DNA from: Streptomyces regalis
GTDB taxonomy: Bacteria; Actinomycetota; Actinomycetes; Streptomycetales; Streptomycetaceae
Length of the DNA: 20,209 bases
Assembly (NCBI RefSeq): GCF_001509475.1
Contig: NZ_LLZG01000043.1
Location: forward strand, 1 to 20,209
Direction of reading: 5' to 3'
Shown: piece after piece, positions 6,704 through 16,380 of the stretch
Layout of the letters: every line of letters begins with the position of its first letter
Numbering within the stretch: position 1 is the first letter of the stretch
Position numbers and translations under genes: made by a program
Notes under the pieces: model-generated
What the model was told of the DNA's origin: nothing
Database searches by the model: none
Seen by the model: only the letters and a program-made list of their open reading frames with translations

Positions 6704-9442
6704 TTAAGCCTCCCCGCGGATCACGGCCAGCACGCCGTCCAGCTCATCAGGTTTCACAAGAACGTCACGAGCTTTGGAACCCTCGCTCGGCCCGACGATG
6801 CCCCGCGACTCCATGAGGTCCATCAGCCGCCCGGCCTTGGCGAACCCGACGCGCAGCTTGCGCTGCAGCATGGACGTCGACCCGAACTGTGTGGAGACCA
6901 CCAGCTCGGCCGCCTGGCAGAGCAGATCGAGGTCGTCGCCGATCTCCTCGTCGATCTCCTTCTTCTGCTTGGTGCCCACGGTGACGTCGTCCCGGAAGAC
7001 GGGCGCCATCTGGTCCTTGCAGTGCTGGACGACCGCCGCGACCTCCTCCTCCGTCACGAAGGCGCCCTGCATACGTGTGGGCTTGTTGGCGCCCATCGGC
7101 AGGAACAGCCCGTCGCCCTTGCCGATCAGCTTCTCGGCACCGGGCTGGTCGAGGATGACGCGCGAGTCCGCGAGCGACGACGTGGCGAAGGCGAGCCGTG
7201 AGGGGACGTTCGCCTTGATGAGACCGGTGACGACGTCGACCGACGGCCGCTGGGTTGCGAGCACCAGGTGGATGCCGGCCGCGCGCGCGAGCTGCGTGAT
7301 GCGCACGATCGAGTCCTCCACGTCGCGCGGCGCGACCATCATCAGGTCGGCGAGCTCGTCGACGATGACCAGCAGGTAGGGGTACGGCTGAAGCTCGCGC
7401 TCGCTGCCCTCCGGCGCCTTCACCTTGCCGTTGCGCACGGCTTCGTTGAAGTCGTCGATGTGCCGGTAGCCGTACGCCGCCAGGTCGTCGTACCGAAGGT
7501 CCATCTCCCGTACGACCCACTGGAGCGCCTCGGCGGCCCGCTTCGGGTTGGTGATGATCGGCGTGATCAGGTGCGGGATGCCCTCGTAGGCGGTCAGCTC
7601 GACGCGCTTGGGGTCGACCAGCACCATGCGGACGTCCTCCGGGGTCGCCCGCATCATGACCGAAGTGATCAAGCAGTTAATGCACGACGACTTACCGGAA
7701 CCGGTCGCACCGGCAACCAGCACATGCGGCATCTTCGCCATGTTGGCCATCACATAGCCGCCCTCGACGTCCTTGCCGAGCGCGACCAGCATCGGGTGGT
7801 CGTCCTCGGCGGCGGCCGCGAGGCGCAGCACGTCACCGAGGTTGACCATCTCGCGGTCGGTGTTGGGGATCTCGATGCCGACCGCCGACTTGCCGGGGAT
7901 CGGGCTGATGATCCGCACGTCCGGGCTGGCGACCGCGTACGCGATGTTCTTCGTCAGCGCGGTGATCCGCTCGACCTTCACGGCGGGGCCGAGTTCGACC
8001 TCGTAGCGCGTGACCGTAGGCCCGCGCGTGAAGCCGGTGACGCGGGCATCGACCTTGAACTCGGTGAAGACGGTGGTCAGCGACTCGACGACGGCGTCGT
8101 TGGCGGCGCTGCGCGACTTGCCCGGGCCACCGCGCTCCAGGAGGTCCAGCGACGGGAGCGAGTACGTGATGTCACCGGACAGCTGGAGCTGTTCGGCCCG
8201 CGGAGGCAGGTCGCGCATCTCGTCGGGCGCGGCCTTGGTGAGGTCCGGTACCCCGGACTTCGTGAGATCCGGGACCTCGGTCTTGGGGAGCTTCTCCTGC
8301 TTGGGCCGCGCGGCCGGGACGGGCGTCGGCACCGGGGTGGTCTCCGCGCGGTCGCCCACGCTCACGCCCTGGGTGAGGTCGGCGACGATCGGCGAGGGCG
8401 GCATCCCGTGCAGGACGGCGCCGTCGAGCGCGGCAGCGGCGGCCGCTGCGACGTCCACAGCGTCCATGGGACGGTCCATCTCGGGCTGCGGCACCGCGGA
8501 GCGCCTCGGGCGCCCACGACGCCGCGAGAGGGCCTCCTGCTCGGCGCTGTCGGGGTCGTACGCCTCGGGAGCCGGAGTGCGCCTACGACCGCGCGAGGCG
8601 GGCAGCGCCTCGCGCCACTGGTCGTCGTAGCGCTGCTCGTCCTCGGTGTACTCGTCGTCCTCGTCGGGGTCGGGCAGGATGCCGAGCTTCACGCCCAACT
8701 GCCTCAGCCGCTGGGGGATGGCGTTGACCGGGGTGGCCGTGACGACCAGCAGGCCGAAGATCGTGAGCAGCGCGAGCAGCGGTACGGCGAGGACCTCGCC
8801 CATGGTGTACGTCAGCGGGGTCGCCATGCCCCAGCCGATGAGTCCGCCGGCGTCCCTTATGGCCTGCATGCCGGCGCTGCGGGCGGGCGAGCCGACGGCG
8901 ATGTGGACCTGGCCGAGCACGCCGATGACGAGCGCGGACAGGCCGATGACGATGCGGCCGTTGGCCTCGGGCTTCTCGGGGTGCCGGATGAACCGTACGG
9001 CGATGACCGCGAGCAGGATCGGCACGAGCAGGTCGAGCCGGCCGAACGCGCCGGTCACGATGATCTCGACGAGATCGCCGACGGGGCCGCGCAGATTCGA
9101 CCAGGTGCCGGCGGCGACGATCAGCGCGAGGCCGAGGAGCAACAGCGCGATGCCGTCCTTGCGATGGGCGGGGTCGAGGTTCTTCGCACCCTGCCCTATG
9201 CCCCGGAACACCGCGCCGACCGCGTGCGCCAGCCCGAGCCAGACGGCGCGCACGAGCCGGTAGATGCCCCCGGTGGGGTTCGGAGCCGGTTTCGGCGGCG
9301 CGGCTTTCTTCGCCGCGGCCTTCTTGGCCGGCGCCTTCTTCGCGGGGGCTTTCTTGGCAGCGGCCTTCTTCGCCGGAGCCTTCGCGGAAGCGGCCGCCTT
9401 CTTCGCGGGCGGCTTCTTGGCTGCGGAGGGACGTGAGGCCAT
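6704..9442 (-). CDS. ftsK: FtsK/SpoIIIE DNA translocase
   Basis: Septum-anchored ATPase that pumps chromosomal DNA during division, in Streptomyces mainly at sporulation septation. The 912-residue protein starts with a Lys/Ala/Pro repeat tail (about 6-55), then has four predicted membrane helices (roughly 95-245) and a variable, partly acidic linker (about 265-460). The RecA-like motor has Walker A GATGSGKSS (Lys584) and Walker B LLVIVDELAD (Asp695). Motifs ATQRPSVDVVTGLIKAN and LPMGA follow. A C-terminal winged-helix gamma domain (LDLLCQAAELVVSTQFGSTS onward) should read orienting sequences. I chose ATG 9442 (MASRPSAAKK). A GTG at 9496 is in frame and adds 18 residues. Neither has a good ribosome binding site, and TAACCT lies seven bases before the ATG, which would fit a leaderless mRNA. 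Confidence 0.95.
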   Translation of the reverse strand: MASRPSAAKKPPAKKAAASAKAPAKKAAAKKAPAKKAPAKKAAAKKAAPPKPAPNPTGGIYRLVRAVWLGLAHAVGAVFRGIGQGAKNLDPAHRKDGIALLLLGLALIVAAGTWSNLRGPVGDLVEIIVTGAFGRLDLLVPILLAVIAVRFIRHPEKPEANGRIVIGLSALVIGVLGQVHIAVGSPARSAGMQAIRDAGGLIGWGMATPLTYTMGEVLAVPLLALLTIFGLLVVTATPVNAIPQRLRQLGVKLGILPDPDEDDEYTEDEQRYDDQWREALPASRGRRRTPAPEAYDPDSAEQEALSRRRGRPRRSAVPQPEMDRPMDAVDVAAAAAAALDGAVLHGMPPSPIVADLTQGVSVGDRAETTPVPTPVPAARPKQEKLPKTEVPDLTKSGVPDLTKAAPDEMRDLPPRAEQLQLSGDITYSLPSLDLLERGGPGKSRSAANDAVVESLTTVFTEFKVDARVTGFTRGPTVTRYEVELGPAVKVERITALTKNIAYAVASPDVRIISPIPGKSAVGIEIPNTDREMVNLGDVLRLAAAAEDDHPMLVALGKDVEGGYVMANMAKMPHVLVAGATGSGKSSCINCLITSVMMRATPEDVRMVLVDPKRVELTAYEGIPHLITPIITNPKRAAEALQWVVREMDLRYDDLAAYGYRHIDDFNEAVRNGKVKAPEGSERELQPYPYLLVIVDELADLMMVAPRDVEDSIVRITQLARAAGIHLVLATQRPSVDVVTGLIKANVPSRLAFATSSLADSRVILDQPGAEKLIGKGDGLFLPMGANKPTRMQGAFVTEEEVAAVVQHCKDQMAPVFRDDVTVGTKQKKEIDEEIGDDLDLLCQAAELVVSTQFGSTSMLQRKLRVGFAKAGRLMDLMESRGIVGPSEGSKARDVLVKPDELDGVLAVIRGEA

Positions 9443-9603
9443 GGGTGTGAGGTTACCGGTGGAGGAAGCAGCGGACACGTGTGCCCACTGCTTCACCCGT
9501 TCGTGTCGCGCTTGTGGAGGCGGTGAACTGACACCGATTCACGGCCCGGTATCGCCCAGGACGGCTCGGCGCCGCCGGCCGGCCAACGCGCGCCACCGCG
9601 ACG

Positions 9604-10284
9604 TCAGTTCTGCGAGGGCACCGAGGACGCGCTCCCCGTGCCCGGCTCCAGCGCGTCCAGTGCCCGCCGCAACCCTGTGAGTTTGCGTTCGAGATGAGCC
9701 GCCGTGGCCACCGCCGCCGCGTCCGCCGACTCGTCGTCAAGCTGCTTGGACAGCGCCTCGGCCTGCTCCTCGACCGCGGCGAGCCGCGCCGACAGTTCGG
9801 CGAGCAGACCCGCCGGCTCCTTCGCGTCCCCGCCCGCGGCCTTGCCACCGCCCTCCAACTGGAGTCGCAGCAGCGCCGCCTGCTCGCGTAGCTGGCAGTT
9901 CTTCATGTACAGCTCGACGAACACCGAGACCTTCGCCCGCAGCACCCACGGGTCGAACGGCTTGGAGATGTAGTCCACCGCGCCCGCCGCGTAGCCGCGG
10001 AAGGTGTGGTGCGGGCCGTGGTTGATCGCGGTGAGGAAGATGATCGGGATGTCCCGGGTCCGTTCCCGCCGCTTGATGTGCGCCGCGGTTTCGAAACCGT
10101 CCATTCCCGGCATCTGGACGTCCAGCAGAATGACCGCGAAGTCGTCCGTCAGAAGTGCTTTGAGCGCTTCCTCCCCGGACGATGCCCGCACCAGGGTCTG
10201 ATCGAGCGCAGAGAGGATCGCCTCCAGCGCCAGCAGATTCTCCGGCCGGTCATCGACCAGGAGGATCTTGGCCTTCTGCACCAT
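9604..10284 (-). CDS. osaB: OsaB, response regulator with coiled-coil output
   Basis: Receiver protein of 226 residues. The CheY-like domain (about 5-125) has the acidic pair Asp11-Asp12, phospho-acceptor Asp55 (LLDVQMPGMDG), Thr85 and Lys108 (SKPFD). After it comes a helical tail (about 125-215) with long Leu/Ala/Glu heptad-like stretches, likely a coiled coil, and no recognisable DNA-binding domain. It therefore probably acts through protein contacts. It follows the hybrid kinase OsaA on the same strand and matches the published S. coelicolor partner required for growth and development under high osmolarity. The start at ATG 10284 has GAGGAGGG just upstream; the frame stays open to 10491, so longer starts are formally possible. 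A 244-bp gap from osaA could hold a separate promoter. Confidence 0.9.
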   Translation of the reverse strand: MVQKAKILLVDDRPENLLALEAILSALDQTLVRASSGEEALKALLTDDFAVILLDVQMPGMDGFETAAHIKRRERTRDIPIIFLTAINHGPHHTFRGYAAGAVDYISKPFDPWVLRAKVSVFVELYMKNCQLREQAALLRLQLEGGGKAAGGDAKEPAGLLAELSARLAAVEEQAEALSKQLDDESADAAAVATAAHLERKLTGLRRALDALEPGTGSASSVPSQN

Positions 10285-10528
10285 GGCCCGCCCTCCTCGC
10301 CCCGGCAGTGCACCGGGCTCCGCCCCAGGGGACGACTCCCTTACGCCGCCCGCCCTCGTGCCGGTCATGGTAGCCGCACCCCGCCTGTCGCCACACCCTG
10401 TCACCGCGATGTCACTGTGCACGTAGCAGAAACGTAGCGGGAGACCAGAAGGTTCCCCCAATCCCGCACTTCTACACGGCTTCGAGCACACTGAGTCAGC
10501 AACTCCGCGTGAACACTGTTGGTTCCCG

Positions 10529-13500
10529 TCACTGCTCCCTCATCCACTGGTCCATCACCGCCAGCAGGTGATCGGGATCGACCGGCTTCGTCACGTAATC
10601 GGAAGCGCCCGACTCGATCGCCTTCTCCCGGTCGCCCTTCATCGCCTTGGCGGTCAGCGCGATGATCGGGAGCCCGGCGAACTGCGGCATCCTGCGGATC
10701 GCCGTGGTCGTCGCATACCCGTCCATCTCGGGCATCATGATGTCCATCAGGACGACCGCGACGTCGTCGTGCTGTTCCAGGACCTCGATGCCCTCACGGC
10801 CGTTCTCGGCGTACAGCACGGACAGGCCATGCTGTTCCAGGACGCTGGTCAGCGCGAAGACGTTACGGATGTCGTCGTCGACGATCAGCACCTTCTCGCC
10901 GCCGAACCGGATGCCCCGGTGCGCCTGCGGCGCCGCGGCCTGCTCCGCCGCCGACCACTGCTCCTGCTGCGCCGGCCGCTGCTCGAGTTCGGTCGCGGCC
11001 CTGCGGCGGCGCCTGAAGAGCGCGGCGGCGCCGTTCTGCGTCTCCCGGTACGACCTCACCTCGGCGGGCGTCTCGATCTCCACGTCTGCCAGCTCCGCCA
11101 GCTCGGCCGCCGATGCCACCAGGGCGCCCGCGTCGAGGGCCGGCAGCTGCTGCTGGTAGCCGTGCGGGGGCAGTTCGCTCGGGTGCAGCGGCAAATACAG
11201 CGTGAACGTCGAGCCACGTCCCGGCTCGCTCTGCGCGTGGATCTCCCCGCCGAGAAGCTGCGCGATCTCCCGCGAGATGGACAGCCCCAGCCCCGTACCG
11301 CCGTACTTGCGGCTGGTCGTGCCGTCCGCCTGCTTGAACGCCTCGAAGATCACCCGCATCTTGCTGGCCGCGATCCCGATACCGGTGTCGGTCACGGAGA
11401 ACGCGATCAGGGGCGCGTCCGCCTCGGTCAGCGAACCGGCCTCCAGCAGTTGCTCCCGGATCTTCATCGGTACGTCCGCGCTGGCCGGCCGGATGACCAG
11501 TTCGACGGATCCGGAGTCGGTGAACTTCACCGCGTTGGACAGCAGGTTGCGCAGCACCTGCAGGAGCCGCTGTTCGTCGGTGTGCAGCGTGGCGGGCAGC
11601 TCCGGCGAGACCCGTACGGACAGGTCCAGGCCCTTCTCCGCGGTCAGCGGCCGGAAGGTGGCCTCCACGTAGTCGACGAGCTGGACGAGCGCGATGCGCG
11701 TCGGGGAGACGTCCATCTTGCCCGCCTCGACCTTCGACAGGTCGAGGATGTCATTGATCAGCTGGAGCAGGTCGGAACCGGCGCCATGGATGGTCTCGGC
11801 GAATTCGACCTGCTTGGGCGAGAGGTTGCCCTCGGCGTTGTCGGCGAGCAGCTTGGCCAGAATCAGCAGCGAGTTCAGCGGCGTACGCAGCTCGTGCGAC
11901 ATGTTGGCGAGGAACTCGCTCTTGTAGCGCATCGACACGGCGAGCTGCTCGGCGCGCTCCTCCAGGACCTGCCGCGCCTCCTCGATCTCGGTGTTCTTCA
12001 CCTCGATGTCGCGGTTCTGCTGGGCCAGCAGCTCGGCCTTCTCCTCCAGCTCGGCGTTGGACGCCTGGAGGGCCTTCTGCCGGTTCTCCAACTCGGCGGA
12101 CCGCTCACGGAGTTGCTCGGTCAGCTCCTGCGACTGCTTCAGCAGCACCTCGGTCTTGGTGTTGACGGAGATGGTGTTGACGCTGGTCGCGATCATCTCG
12201 GCGATCTGGTTGAGGAAGTCCTTCTGGATCTGCGTGAACGGCGTGAAGGACGCCAGCTCGATCACGCCGAGCACCTTGCCCTCGAAGAGCACCGGAAGGA
12301 CGATCACCTGTGCGGGCGGGGCCTCCCCGAGCCCGGAGGAGATCTTCAGGTAGCCGCTGGGCGCGTTCTCCACCAGGATCGTGCGCTTCTCCTCGGCGGC
12401 CGTCCCGATGAGCGCCTCACCCGGCCGGAAGGACGTCGGCATGGAGCCCATCGAGTAGCCGTACGACCCGAGCATCCGCAGCTCGTACTGGTCCTCGGCC
12501 TCGGCGCTCATGTCCTTGCCATCGAGGAGGGGCATCGCGACGAAGAACGCGCCGTGCTGTGCCGTCACCACCGGTGTCAGCTCGCTCATGATCAGCGAGG
12601 CCACGTCCTCCAGGTCGCGTCGGCCCTGCATCAGGGCGGAGATACGGGCGAGGTTGCCCTTGAGCCAGTCCTGCTCCTTGTTGGCGATCGTGGTGTCGCG
12701 CAGGTTGGCGATCATCTTGTTGATGTAGTCCTGCAGCTCCTGGATCTCGCCGGACGCGTCGACGTCGATCTTCAGGTTCAGGTCACCGCGGGTCACCGCG
12801 GTCGCCACGCGCGCGATGGCGCGCACCTGCCGGGTGAGGTTCCCGGCCATCTCGTTCACGGACTCGGTAAGGTCGCGCCAGGTTCCGTCGACGTCACGCA
12901 CGCGTGCCTGGCCGCCGAGCTGCCCTTCGGTGCCCACCTCGCGGGCGACTCGGGTGACCTCTTCGGCGAAGGACGACAGCTGGTCGACCATCGTGTTGAT
13001 CGTCGTCTTGAGCTCGAGAATCTCGCCGCGAGCATCAATGTCGATCTTCTTGGTCAGGTCACCCTTGGCGATGGCCGTGGTGACCATGGCGATGTTGCGC
13101 ACCTGACCGGTGAGGTTGGACGCCATCTGGTTCACGGACTCAGTGAGGTCCTTCCACGTGCCCGCCACGCCCGGCACGTGCGCCTGACCACCGAGGATGC
13201 CGTCCGTGCCCACCTCACGGGCCACCTTGGTGACCTGGTCGGCGAACGAACTCAGCGTCTTCACCATGGTGTTGAAGGTGTCGGCGAGCTGAGCGACCTC
13301 ACCGCGCGCCTCGATCGTCACCGTCCGCGTCAGGTCGCCGTTGGCGACGGCCGCCGCGACCTGGGAGATGTTCCGCACCTGCATGGTCAGGTTCTTGGCC
13401 ATCAGGTTGACGTTGCCGCTGAGGTCCTTCCAGATGCCCGTGACACCGGGCACATGGGCCTGGCCGCCCAGGATGCCCTCGGTGCCCACCTCGCGGGCCA

Positions 13501-16003
13501 CCCGGGTCACCTGCTCGGCGAAGCTGGACAGCTGATCGACCATCGTGTTGACCGTCGTGACGAGCTCAAGGATCTCGCCCTTCGCGTCAACAGTGATCTT
13601 CTTCGACAGGTCACCCTTGGCGACCGCGGTCGTGACCTCGGCGATCTGACGCACCTGGATGGTCAGGTTGTTCGCCATGAAGTTCACGGACTGGGTCAGG
13701 TCCTTCCAGGTACCGGAGACACCCTGCACCTCGGCCTGACCGCCGAGCTGGCCCTCCGTACCCACCTCACGGGCGACCCTGGTGACCTCCTCCGCGAACG
13801 ACGACAGCTGGTCCACCATCGTGTTCAGCGTGTTCTTGAGCTCCAGGATCTCGCCACGCGCGTCCACCGTGATCTTCTGCGAGAGGTCACCCCGGGCGAC
13901 CGCGGTGGCGACCTGGGCGATGTTGCGCACCTGGGCGGTAAGGTTTCCTGCCATTCCGTTCACGGAGTCGGTCAGGTCCCGCCACACACCAGCGACGCCG
14001 GGCACCTGCGCCTGACCGCCGAGGCGGCCCTCGGTGCCCACCTCGCGGGCGACCCGGGTCACCTGGTCGGCGAAGCCGGAGAGCTGGTCGACCATCGTGT
14101 TGATGGTGTTCTTCAGCTCCAGGATCTCGCCGCGCGCGTCGACATCGATCTTCTGGGACAGGTCGCCGCGGGCCACCGCCGTGGTCACCTGCGCGATGTT
14201 GCGCACCTGGGCGGTAAGGTTTCCTGCCATTCCGTTGACGGAGTCGGTGAGCTCCTTCCACGTACCGGCCACACCCGGTACGACCGCCTGACCGCCCAGC
14301 CGGCCCTCCGTACCCACGTCCCGGGCCATCCGGGTCACCTGGTCGGCGAAGGACGACAGCTGGTCCACCATCGTGTTCACGGTGTTCTTCAGCTGGAGCA
14401 TCTCGCCGGAGACGTCCACGGTGACCTTCTGCGACAGGTCACCGTTGGCCACGGCCGTCGTGACCTGAGCGATGTTCCTCACCTGTCCGGTGAGGTTCCG
14501 GAACGCGGTGTTGACGGAGTCCGTCAGGTCCTTCCACGTCCCCGCGGCTCCCGGGACCTGGGCCTGCCCGCCCAGCTCACCCTCGACACCGACCTCACGC
14601 GCGACACGCGTGACCTCGGAACCGAAGGACGACAGCTGATCGACCATGCCGTTGACGGTGTTCTTGAGCTCCAGCATCTCGCCGGCCACGTTGACCGTGA
14701 CCTTCTGGGAGAGATCACCATTGGCCACGGCCGTAGTCACGGCGGCGATGTCCCTCACCTGAATGGTGAGATTCCGGAACACCGTGTTGACGGAGTCCGT
14801 CAGGTCCTTCCAGGTACCGGCCGCACCCGGCACATTCGCCTGACCGCCCAGCTGCCCGGCCGCACCGACCTCGTTGGCCACGCGCGTGACCTCGTCCGCG
14901 AAGATCCGCAGCGTCTCGGTCATCTGGTTGATCGTGTCCGCGAGCTGCGCGACCTCGCCGCGTGCCGACACCGTCACCTTCTGCGACAGGTCACCGTTGG
15001 CGACCGCGGTGGTCACCTGTGCGATTCCTCGCACCTGCGCGGTCAGGTTGCCGGCCATGAGGTTCACCGAATCGGTGAGGTCCTTCCACACGCCGGCCAC
15101 ACCCGGCACCTGCGCCTGCCCGCCGAGCTCGCCCTCGGTGCCCACCTCGCGCGCGACTCGCGTCACCTCGGAGGAGAACGACGACAGCTGGTCCACCATC
15201 GTGTTGACGGTGTTCTTCAGCTCCAGCATCTCGCCGGCCACGTGAACCGTGACCTTGCGGGACAGATCACCCTTGGCGACCGCCGTGGTCACCAGCGCGA
15301 TGTCCCTCACCTGCGCAGTCAGTCGGTACGCCATCGTGTTGACCGAGTCCGTGAGGTCCTTCCACGAACCCGACATGCCACGCACGCGTGCCTGCCCGCC
15401 CAGCTTGCCTTCGGTACCCACCTCGCTGGCCACGCGCGTGACCTCGTCGGTGAACGTCGACAGCTGATCGACAAGGTTGTTCACAGTCCGCCCGACCTTG
15501 AGGAACTCACCCCGCAGCGGATGCCCGGTCCCGTCCGGCGCCTGCGTCCGCAGCTCCATGCGGGGCGACAGATCACCCTCGGCCACCGCGGACAGCACCC
15601 GGCCGACCTCGGAGACGGGTCGTACGAGGTCGTCGACCAGGGCGTTGGAGTTGTCGATGGCGGTCGACCAGGAACCCTCACAGGCGCCCGTCTCCAGCCG
15701 TTCCGTGAGCTTGCCCTCGCGGCCCACCATGCGCCGCACCCGTGACAACTCACCCGTCAAGTGGAGATTGCGGTCGGCCACCTCATTGAAAACCGCGGCA
15801 ATCTCGGACATCACGCCGTCCCCGGACACCGTGAGCCGCTTCCGGAAGTTCCCGTCGCGCATCGACACCAGGGCCGTCAGCAGCCGGTTCAGGGCAGCCG
15901 TGTCCACCGCGGTGGTCCCGCCTCGCGTCTTGCGCTCGTTCTTCGGGGACTGTCCGCCTTTCGCGCGCGTCTTAGTGCCCCGCGTCGCTGCGCCAGACTC
16001 CAC
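10529..16003 (-). CDS. osaA: OsaA, poly-HAMP hybrid histidine kinase
   Basis: Soluble osmosensing hybrid kinase of 1824 residues with no membrane segment. Two divergent HAMP-like units (about 30-193) precede ten 92-residue HAMP-type repeats (194-1113). A GAF domain follows (about 1135-1275, ending [20 protein letters not shown]), then a coiled coil. The HisKA box has His1370 in [10 protein letters not shown]. The ATPase has an N box ([11 protein letters not shown]), DTGIGI and GGTGLGLSI. After a linker comes a receiver with DDD, phospho-acceptor Asp1754 ([11 protein letters not shown]) and a TKPVD lysine. All phosphorelay residues are intact. The layout resembles fungal group III osmosensors (Nik1/Os-1). 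The GTG start has GGGAGGG five bases upstream. It diverges from osaC; OsaB is the presumed partner. The two receivers (own and OsaB) imply either a relay or competition. Confidence 0.95.
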   Translation of the reverse strand: MESGAATRGTKTRAKGGQSPKNERKTRGGTTAVDTAALNRLLTALVSMRDGNFRKRLTVSGDGVMSEIAAVFNEVADRNLHLTGELSRVRRMVGREGKLTERLETGACEGSWSTAIDNSNALVDDLVRPVSEVGRVLSAVAEGDLSPRMELRTQAPDGTGHPLRGEFLKVGRTVNNLVDQLSTFTDEVTRVASEVGTEGKLGGQARVRGMSGSWKDLTDSVNTMAYRLTAQVRDIALVTTAVAKGDLSRKVTVHVAGEMLELKNTVNTMVDQLSSFSSEVTRVAREVGTEGELGGQAQVPGVAGVWKDLTDSVNLMAGNLTAQVRGIAQVTTAVANGDLSQKVTVSARGEVAQLADTINQMTETLRIFADEVTRVANEVGAAGQLGGQANVPGAAGTWKDLTDSVNTVFRNLTIQVRDIAAVTTAVANGDLSQKVTVNVAGEMLELKNTVNGMVDQLSSFGSEVTRVAREVGVEGELGGQAQVPGAAGTWKDLTDSVNTAFRNLTGQVRNIAQVTTAVANGDLSQKVTVDVSGEMLQLKNTVNTMVDQLSSFADQVTRMARDVGTEGRLGGQAVVPGVAGTWKELTDSVNGMAGNLTAQVRNIAQVTTAVARGDLSQKIDVDARGEILELKNTINTMVDQLSGFADQVTRVAREVGTEGRLGGQAQVPGVAGVWRDLTDSVNGMAGNLTAQVRNIAQVATAVARGDLSQKITVDARGEILELKNTLNTMVDQLSSFAEEVTRVAREVGTEGQLGGQAEVQGVSGTWKDLTQSVNFMANNLTIQVRQIAEVTTAVAKGDLSKKITVDAKGEILELVTTVNTMVDQLSSFAEQVTRVAREVGTEGILGGQAHVPGVTGIWKDLSGNVNLMAKNLTMQVRNISQVAAAVANGDLTRTVTIEARGEVAQLADTFNTMVKTLSSFADQVTKVAREVGTDGILGGQAHVPGVAGTWKDLTESVNQMASNLTGQVRNIAMVTTAIAKGDLTKKIDIDARGEILELKTTINTMVDQLSSFAEEVTRVAREVGTEGQLGGQARVRDVDGTWRDLTESVNEMAGNLTRQVRAIARVATAVTRGDLNLKIDVDASGEIQELQDYINKMIANLRDTTIANKEQDWLKGNLARISALMQGRRDLEDVASLIMSELTPVVTAQHGAFFVAMPLLDGKDMSAEAEDQYELRMLGSYGYSMGSMPTSFRPGEALIGTAAEEKRTILVENAPSGYLKISSGLGEAPPAQVIVLPVLFEGKVLGVIELASFTPFTQIQKDFLNQIAEMIATSVNTISVNTKTEVLLKQSQELTEQLRERSAELENRQKALQASNAELEEKAELLAQQNRDIEVKNTEIEEARQVLEERAEQLAVSMRYKSEFLANMSHELRTPLNSLLILAKLLADNAEGNLSPKQVEFAETIHGAGSDLLQLINDILDLSKVEAGKMDVSPTRIALVQLVDYVEATFRPLTAEKGLDLSVRVSPELPATLHTDEQRLLQVLRNLLSNAVKFTDSGSVELVIRPASADVPMKIREQLLEAGSLTEADAPLIAFSVTDTGIGIAASKMRVIFEAFKQADGTTSRKYGGTGLGLSISREIAQLLGGEIHAQSEPGRGSTFTLYLPLHPSELPPHGYQQQLPALDAGALVASAAELAELADVEIETPAEVRSYRETQNGAAALFRRRRRAATELEQRPAQQEQWSAAEQAAAPQAHRGIRFGGEKVLIVDDDIRNVFALTSVLEQHGLSVLYAENGREGIEVLEQHDDVAVVLMDIMMPEMDGYATTTAIRRMPQFAGLPIIALTAKAMKGDREKAIESGASDYVTKPVDPDHLLAVMDQWMREQ
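12665..15424 (-). repeat. Ten tandem 276-bp units encoding 92-residue HAMP repeats
   Basis: Ten consecutive in-frame units within osaA, each beginning at an EVG-x2-G-x-LGGQA motif and carrying WKDLT-x-SVN, QVR-x-IA, GDL and VDQLSSF landmarks. Counting from the first unit (residue 194) the tenth begins exactly 9 x 92 residues later (residue 1022, base 12940), so no net insertion or deletion has occurred. Units differ by substitutions; 2 and 8 share a VAQLAD variant, 3 and 4 share a FRNLT variant. Confidence 0.95.
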
Positions 16004-16380
16004 TGTGTCCCTCCCGCAGGGGTCGACCGTTACTGCTGTGTTCGGGTGCTACCGCTCGGCGTACCCGTTACTGCTGGGCATTCCTGCCGGATATACCAGG
16101 CCACACCACGTGCTGCTGCCCGCAGAACGCGAATGACACTCAGCCTGCCCGGACCTTCACAAGAAGCCTGCCCAGTGTTTCACCCTGGCTGAACCCGGCC
16201 ATAACAGTTCGGCAGCTTCGCACATCGTCCGCACACCCTCGGGACGGAAACACTGCAGACCGGCATCGGCATGGCCGTCGAAGGTAAGTAACCTTGCATG
16301 CGGCTGTCCAGCCGCGCCGGTCCGTCCGGCCTGGGCGGTGGCAGGAGGAGCACGAGCGGGCATCGGAGGGGCAGCCGGAC
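16004..16380. promoter_or_regulatory. Divergent osaA/osaC control region
   Basis: A 377-bp gap between diverging genes. Visible elements: a 12-bp direct repeat next to the osaA start; GGGTAC on the - strand (16061-16066) with GAAT 13 bp upstream, resembling the SigB-type promoter pattern GNNT-N14-16-GGGTAC for osaA; TTTCAC-N16-CATAAC (16178-16205) on the + strand as a weak housekeeping-like osaC candidate; an interrupted inverted repeat AAGGT-aagta-ACCTT (16281-16295); and a 6-bp-stem hairpin at 16300-16315. GGAGGGG at 16365-16371 is the presumed osaC ribosome binding site. No gene is seen here. Confidence 0.55.
16027..16076. repeat. 12-bp direct repeat CCGTTACTGCTG, two copies
   Basis: Identical copies at 16027-16038 and 16065-16076, start-to-start distance 38 bp. 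The distal copy directly abuts the GGGTAC element on the - strand and the proximal one would fall in the osaA leader. A role as operator is a guess. Confidence 0.6.

Noticed and set aside
7268..9436. 722-residue frame antisense to ftsK
   Set aside because: Arg/Gly/Asp/Val-rich composition typical of a reverse-strand shadow; ftsK is unambiguous on the other strand.
9570..9600. GC-rich self-complementary stretch after the osaB stop
   Set aside because: It includes GGCCGGCC but forms several overlapping imperfect stems without a U-tract; a terminator cannot be singled out.
10568..15745. Uninterrupted 1725-residue frame antisense to osaA
   Set aside because: It mirrors the GC-biased, repetitive codons of osaA, has no recognisable domains and no credible ribosome binding site; osaA has complete catalytic motifs.
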